The translations under genes were made by a program, and so were the position numbers. This document shows positions 60,918-64,000 of a stretch of DNA of 64,000 bases, piece by piece (the first letter of the stretch is position 1; each line of letters opens with the position of its first letter). Below the pieces are notes generated by a model. It saw only the letters and a list, made by a program, of their open reading frames with translations, searched no databases and had not been told where the DNA came from. The DNA is from Carboxydocella sporoproducens DSM 16521 (GTDB lineage: Bacteria; Bacillota; GCA-003054495; Carboxydocellales; Carboxydocellaceae), in assembly GCF_900167165.1 (NCBI RefSeq), contig NZ_FUXM01000002.1:95327-159326 (forward strand). Reading direction: 5' to 3'.

Positions 60918-61851
60918 ATTCACTTTCCGGGTTTGTTAATAATGGGTTTAAAGCAGCTGATTGTTTTAGTTTTTCTTTAACAACATGGGTATAAATTTGT
61001 GTTGTAGATAGATCAGCATGACCAAGAAGCTCTTGAATATCCCGTAAGGGTACCCCCATGGAATGGAGTAACGTTGCACAGGTGTGGCGCAAGGTATGAG
61101 GAGTCACTTCAGAACCAAGTCCTGCTTTTCGTGCCAGAGTTTTAATTAAATTATACATTCCTATACGTGTAAAAGGTTTGTTGTATTTCGTTAAAAAGAG
61201 GTAATTGGTGCTCTGGGGACCTCTTTCGCTAATATACTCCTGCACTAACTGCAATGCTGGCCCTATTAATGGTACAATCCGATATTTCCCGCCCTTACCA
61301 TAAACCGTTATTTCTCCGGCTTCAAGGTTGACATTTTCCAGCTTTAGGTTAATTAATTCCGAAATTCGCAATCCACACGTGAGAAATACATATAAGATAG
61401 CTTTATTTCTTTTTATGTATTTAGTTTCTTCAGCACTGGCCAGTATTTTCTGGCTTTTGACTGTGGATAAAAACTTAGGCAATTCCCGGCGTCTGCGTTC
61501 CGTGTAGCCCTTGATACGCAAGGTAGGATCCAGGGGAATAAACCCTTTAAATTCTAGGTATCTAAAAAATGCTTTGAGGGAAGCGATCTTACGAGCCAAG
61601 GTACTTTCCTTAACGCAAAGATTATCAGTTAAGTAGAGGATATATTCTAGAATAAGTTCAGAATTGATTTCCTCAATTTTAGAGATTTGCTTGGTTTCAA
61701 AAACCCAGCGAAAGAACATTTGAATATCACTCATATAAGCATTTACTGTTGCTGGCGATTTTTTGCGGCTAACACCGGTTTGACCTAAACGTAAATGAAC
61801 AGAAAAAGATTCCAGCAAATTATCTAGATCGGATATTGTAGCCGTTAACAA
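60901..61851 (-). CDS. Tyrosine recombinase, XerC/XerD-like
   Basis: Site-specific recombinase of 316 residues with an N-terminal SAM-like core-binding domain (about 8-100) and a catalytic domain. The complete catalytic set is present: Arg162 (CGLRISEL), Lys186 (GKGGKYR), His252 and Arg255 (HTLRHT), His278 (LLGHAD) and Tyr287 (TQIYTH). The start is a TTG at 61851, 6 nt after GGAGGG; an in-frame GTG at 61878 falls inside the dif-like repeat and is rejected. A symmetric dif-like site lies 25 bp before the start. Chromosome-dimer resolution by a single Xer protein is the favoured role; an integrase of a mobile element is the alternative. Confidence 0.85.
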   Translation of the reverse strand: MLTATISDLDNLLESFSVHLRLGQTGVSRKKSPATVNAYMSDIQMFFRWVFETKQISKIEEINSELILEYILYLTDNLCVKESTLARKIASLKAFFRYLEFKGFIPLDPTLRIKGYTERRRRELPKFLSTVKSQKILASAEETKYIKRNKAILYVFLTCGLRISELINLKLENVNLEAGEITVYGKGGKYRIVPLIGPALQLVQEYISERGPQSTNYLFLTKYNKPFTRIGMYNLIKTLARKAGLGSEVTPHTLRHTCATLLHSMGVPLRDIQELLGHADLSTTQIYTHVVKEKLKQSAALNPLLTNPESEFSEKQ

Positions 61852-61875
61852 AGTAAACCCTCCATTTTCTTTATG

Positions 61876-61907
61876 CACCTATACATAAGACACATTATGT
61901 ATAGGTG
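61876..61907. other. dif-like Xer recombination site (candidate)
   Basis: Perfect inverted repeat CACCTATACATAA / TTATGTATAGGTG around a 6-bp centre GACACA (TGTGTC on the minus strand). The 11-bp arms plus 6-bp spacer have exactly the dif layout. The inner part CATAATGTGTCTTATGT (minus strand) agrees with E. coli dif at 15 of 17 positions, as recalled. It lies in the leader of the Xer-type gene. Confidence 0.6.
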
Positions 61908-61921
61908 TATCTATCTGTTTT

Positions 61922-62722
61922 TTATTTCCCCTCGATTTGACAATAATATGTATCCAGCAATGTTTCAAGCTCCTGGTTAATTTGTTCTAATTGCTGTATA
62001 GCTTGATCTAGCCGAAGTAAAAACTCCAATAAGTTCCCCAGCTCAACCATATCCAGGTTTGTCAAATGATTTTCTGCCTGTTTTATTAACTTATAGACAT
62101 TAATGCCATCATTATAATCAGAAAGGTCAATTTGTGCCTGACAAAAATCATTAGCCTCAATCTCAGTGATTAATGTTTTGGCTCGAAATAATTCGCTACT
62201 CAATTTGCTAACTTTGATAATTAATAAAGATAGATTTTCTTTTTCCTGTAACAAGGAACGCAACTTCTGGTGGTTTCTTTCCAGTACAATTTCGGTAATT
62301 TCTTCACTGGATGCAACCCGTACTTCATTGTGAACTCTGATGTAGACCTTATCCCTGACTAAATGCAAGTAACCTTGACCCCGTTCGACTCTTATTACTA
62401 GAACCTCTTTATCTTTTACCTTTGCTTTATAGATATCAGGCTTTAATGGAGGTGAAATAATATCTCTACACAAATTAATAATTCTTTGCTCCAATAGATC
62501 ATTGCTCTTAAAACCTACTACTTGTCCATCATCATCGACTCCAACCAGTAAGTAACCACCATCTGAATTGGCAAAGGCTGCCAGGTCTTTCGCCAGCTCA
62601 AAATGCTGGGTAATTCTGGGCTTGTCTGCCTCTGGCAAAAATAACCCCCGTTTAAAATCCACGTGATTATTTTCACCGGCACTTATCATTGCCATTATTT
62701 GTTTAGCAGTCAAAGGTTTCAT
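61922..62722 (-). CDS. AlbA_2/Schlafen-type putative ATP-binding protein
   Basis: 266 residues. The N-terminal part (about 10-140) is an AlbA_2 domain: NNHVDFKRG, DLAAFANSDGGYLLVGVDDDGQVVG and VYIRVHNEVRVASSEEI are its usual marks. Such domains occur in many putative transcriptional regulators and in Schlafen nucleases; function here is unknown. The C-terminal half is helical and leucine-rich, with LLEFLLRLDQAIQQLEQINQEL predicting a coiled-coil for self-association. It overlaps the upstream ion-channel gene by 4 bases. The dif-like site and the recombinase gene follow, so all three may be one transcript. Confidence 0.75.
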   Translation of the reverse strand: MKPLTAKQIMAMISAGENNHVDFKRGLFLPEADKPRITQHFELAKDLAAFANSDGGYLLVGVDDDGQVVGFKSNDLLEQRIINLCRDIISPPLKPDIYKAKVKDKEVLVIRVERGQGYLHLVRDKVYIRVHNEVRVASSEEITEIVLERNHQKLRSLLQEKENLSLLIIKVSKLSSELFRAKTLITEIEANDFCQAQIDLSDYNDGINVYKLIKQAENHLTNLDMVELGNLLEFLLRLDQAIQQLEQINQELETLLDTYYCQIEGK

Positions 62723-63651
62723 ATTTTACACCTACCACAAGCCAGTTCCTCAAGCTTTTGTAACTGTTGTCTGGTTCCAATGGCAATCAAAATATCTCCT
62801 GATTGCAGTAATTCTTCGGGGCCAGGGTTCGGTTTTAGTTTGCCTTCCCGCTGGATTGCAACAACCATGGTCCCCGTTTTTTCTCTGATTCCACTATTTT
62901 TTAAATCCTTATTCACCAGAACTGAGCCATCTGCAATTAATAACTCCTCTATTTCCAATTCAACATCTTCTACACAGACCAGAGTATCTACGAAATCCAC
63001 AGAAGCCGGTTTTATAATGGAAATGGCCATCCGTTGTCCGCCAATTATCGCCGGTGAAACTACCTTATCTGCACCTGCTCTATATAATTTTGCTTCCGAC
63101 TCCTTTCTCTCTGCTCTGGCAACAATCGTAATGCCAGGATTGATTTCTTTTGCAGTGAGAGTAACAAAAACATTGTTTGCGTCCCCGGGTATGGCACTAA
63201 CTAGTCCTTTAGCCCGCTCAATCCCTGCTTTTCGCAAAACCTCTTCCATACTGGCATCCCCAAGAATCGCCAGAACCCCTTCCTCCAGCAAACTATTGAA
63301 CAGATGTTCTTCCTGTTCAATAACGACAAAAGGTGTCCTTTCTTTTTTGAGCCTTTCGATTACTTGTTTCCCTACTCTACCTGCACCGCATACGATGATA
63401 TGGTCACGTAATTTGGCTATTTCTTGTTTCATTTTTCTTCTCCCCAATAAATCAAATAAATCCCCTTCAACAATAAGCGCCCCGATAAGCCCCAGGGCAT
63501 AAAGGATTAGTGCCAGCCCAGCATATGAAAGAAAAATGGTAAAGTATGTACCCGGCACTGATAATGGTTTAACCAAACCATATCCCACTGTAGTTAATGT
63601 AATTGTAGTCATCCAAAGGGCATCTCGCAGGGAATAATCCTCAATTAACAT
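62719..63651 (-). CDS. Potassium channel protein with RCK domain, N-terminus cut off by an IS
   Basis: MthK/Kch-like channel: selectivity filter TVGYG, second membrane helix (about 33-62), Rossmann RCK_N domain from HIIVCGAGRVGKQV, and an RCK_C domain to the end (about 225-305). It gates K+ flux in response to a ligand. The first membrane helix is only partly coded after the ATG at 63651. The reading frame continues upstream with hydrophobic codons (VFVSIFLGTIGYM) but meets a stop at 63709-63711 without any usual start codon, at the border of an insertion sequence. The gene is therefore probably 5'-truncated and may be a pseudogene. Confidence 0.75.
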   Translation of the reverse strand: MLIEDYSLRDALWMTTITLTTVGYGLVKPLSVPGTYFTIFLSYAGLALILYALGLIGALIVEGDLFDLLGRRKMKQEIAKLRDHIIVCGAGRVGKQVIERLKKERTPFVVIEQEEHLFNSLLEEGVLAILGDASMEEVLRKAGIERAKGLVSAIPGDANNVFVTLTAKEINPGITIVARAERKESEAKLYRAGADKVVSPAIIGGQRMAISIIKPASVDFVDTLVCVEDVELEIEELLIADGSVLVNKDLKNSGIREKTGTMVVAIQREGKLKPNPGPEELLQSGDILIAIGTRQQLQKLEELACGRCKI

Positions 63652-63792
63652 ATATCCGATGGTTCCTAAAAAAATACTGACAAATACAGTAGTGTTGCAT
63701 AAAATTTTTTAAAATTTGTCAAGCTGGGAATTAATTCGATTTAACACAAAATAGGACGAATTATGCGTTTTTTAGCTGAGAAATATAAAAAT

Positions 63793-63848
63793 CTCCTTTA
63801 TAATAGAGATTAAGGGTAGTCCTTGCCCAAATCTCTAATATAAAGGAG
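63793..63848 (+). promoter_or_regulatory. Hairpin hiding the transposase ribosome site
   Basis: 19-bp stem with one mismatch (63793-63811 with 63830-63848) around an 18-nt loop. The right arm contains the AAAGGAG ribosome site of the transposase. Transcripts entering from outside would fold and block translation, as in IS10 and IS50. Confidence 0.7.
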
Positions 63849-63856
63849 AAGCTATA

Positions 63857-64000
63857 ATGCAAGGCAAGGATATCACAAAATCCACATTTTTTCAATTGTT
63901 TCAGCCAATTTTTAACGAAAAAATTTTTCAGCTTATTAATAACGCAGGTGTTGACAAATACGTTAAAAAACTGACAGCACTTAAGCTATTCTATCTTCTG
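63857..64000 (+). CDS. IS4 family transposase (partial, 5' end)
   Basis: First 48 codons of a transposase. The N-terminus reads FFQLFQPIFN and VDKYVKKLTALKLFYLL, which matches the DUF4372 domain found at the front of many IS4-family DDE transposases in Firmicutes. The DDE residues lie outside the window. ATG at 63857 follows AAAGGAGA by 8 nt; this ribosome site is buried in a long hairpin. Confidence 0.8.
   Translation, partial: MQGKDITKSTFFQLFQPIFNEKIFQLINNAGVDKYVKKLTALKLFYLL

Larger units (their letters stand above)
63691..64000 (+). mobile_element. Left end of an IS4-type insertion sequence (partial)
   Basis: From about 63691 (AGTGTTGCATAAAATTTT) the sequence no longer fits the channel gene, becomes AT-rich and leads to a transposase gene that runs off the window. 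The exact border and the terminal repeat cannot be fixed without the right end. The element is inserted in the 5' part of the channel gene. Confidence 0.65.

Noticed and set aside
61876..61907. Inverted repeat before the recombinase read as a transcription terminator
   Set aside because: The arms are AT-rich, no T-run follows directly on either strand, and no gene ends there that needs it on the plus strand.
1..64000. tRNA, rRNA or CRISPR arrays
   Set aside because: Intergenic gaps are short and none shows a cloverleaf with CCA end, rRNA sequence or regularly spaced repeats.

Overview
The window looks like a chromosomal segment of a spore-forming, Gram-positive anaerobe of the Clostridia/Peptococcia type that lives by oxidising organic acids. 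The grounds are the Bacillus-like gene orders (miaB-ricA-mutS-mutL, then miaA-hfq-spoVK-hflX-ynbB), a Gram-positive LexA box, GGAGG-type ribosome sites with frequent TTG/GTG starts, and a dense set of acyl-CoA oxidation genes. The species cannot be named from the sequence. No rRNA, tRNA or CRISPR array was seen, and no stretch above 300 bases lacks a gene.

Layout. 0-4.6 kb: end of an mgtC-like gene, metX, a HAD nucleotidase, a lysine/arginine-type decarboxylase and, convergent, minC with an unlisted 55-codon gene. 4.7-23.8 kb: a sigma-54 activator and, from a near-consensus -24/-12 promoter, a very long operon: etfBA, a membrane Fe-S Etf:quinone oxidoreductase, two thiolases, hydroxybutyryl-CoA dehydrogenase, crotonase, two acyl-CoA dehydrogenases, cob(I)alamin adenosyltransferase, meaB, two-subunit methylmalonyl-CoA mutase, a CoA-transferase, a nitroreductase, a peptidase-like protein and a membrane protein. 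23.9-34.8 kb: a second sigma-54 activator and promoter driving an isovalerate/leucine degradation operon in the same order as Bacillus yngJ-I-H-HB-G-F-E, plus acetoacetyl-CoA synthetase. 35-38.7 kb: an organic-acid symporter pair and PTS enzyme I. 38.8-53 kb: tRNA modification, mismatch repair, Hfq, SpoVK, HflX, YnbB, a REC-GGDEF protein. 53-58.4 kb: lexA and a third sigma-54 activator with a Rossmann plus PAS sensor, next to a sigma-54 promoter for fumarase and malic enzyme. 58.4-64 kb: accessory part with a LysM membrane protein, a HEPN-domain protein, a cysteine-rich protein, a tyrosine recombinase with a dif-like site in its leader, an AlbA_2 protein, a K+ channel gene whose 5' end is cut off, and the left end of an IS4-type insertion sequence.

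How the genes fit together. Fatty acids are activated (CoA-transferase, acyl-CoA synthetases), oxidised by acyl-CoA dehydrogenases that pass electrons to EtfAB and the membrane Fe-S protein, and cleaved by thiolase. Odd-chain or branched products would enter through methylmalonyl-CoA mutase (with its cofactor enzyme and chaperone), then succinate, fumarate, malate and pyruvate by way of fumarase and malic enzyme. Isovalerate/leucine carbon goes through methylcrotonyl-CoA and HMG-CoA to acetyl-CoA and acetoacetate. All three catabolic blocks carry a sigma-54 promoter beside their own activator gene, which is the main regulatory theme.

The strongest unexpected signals are a 32-bp perfectly symmetric dif-like site directly before a lone Xer-type recombinase gene, the Rossmann-PAS sigma-54 activator, an HflX GTPase with an N-terminal domain carrying an intact JAMM motif, and an uncharacterised HEPN/Cys-rich gene pair.
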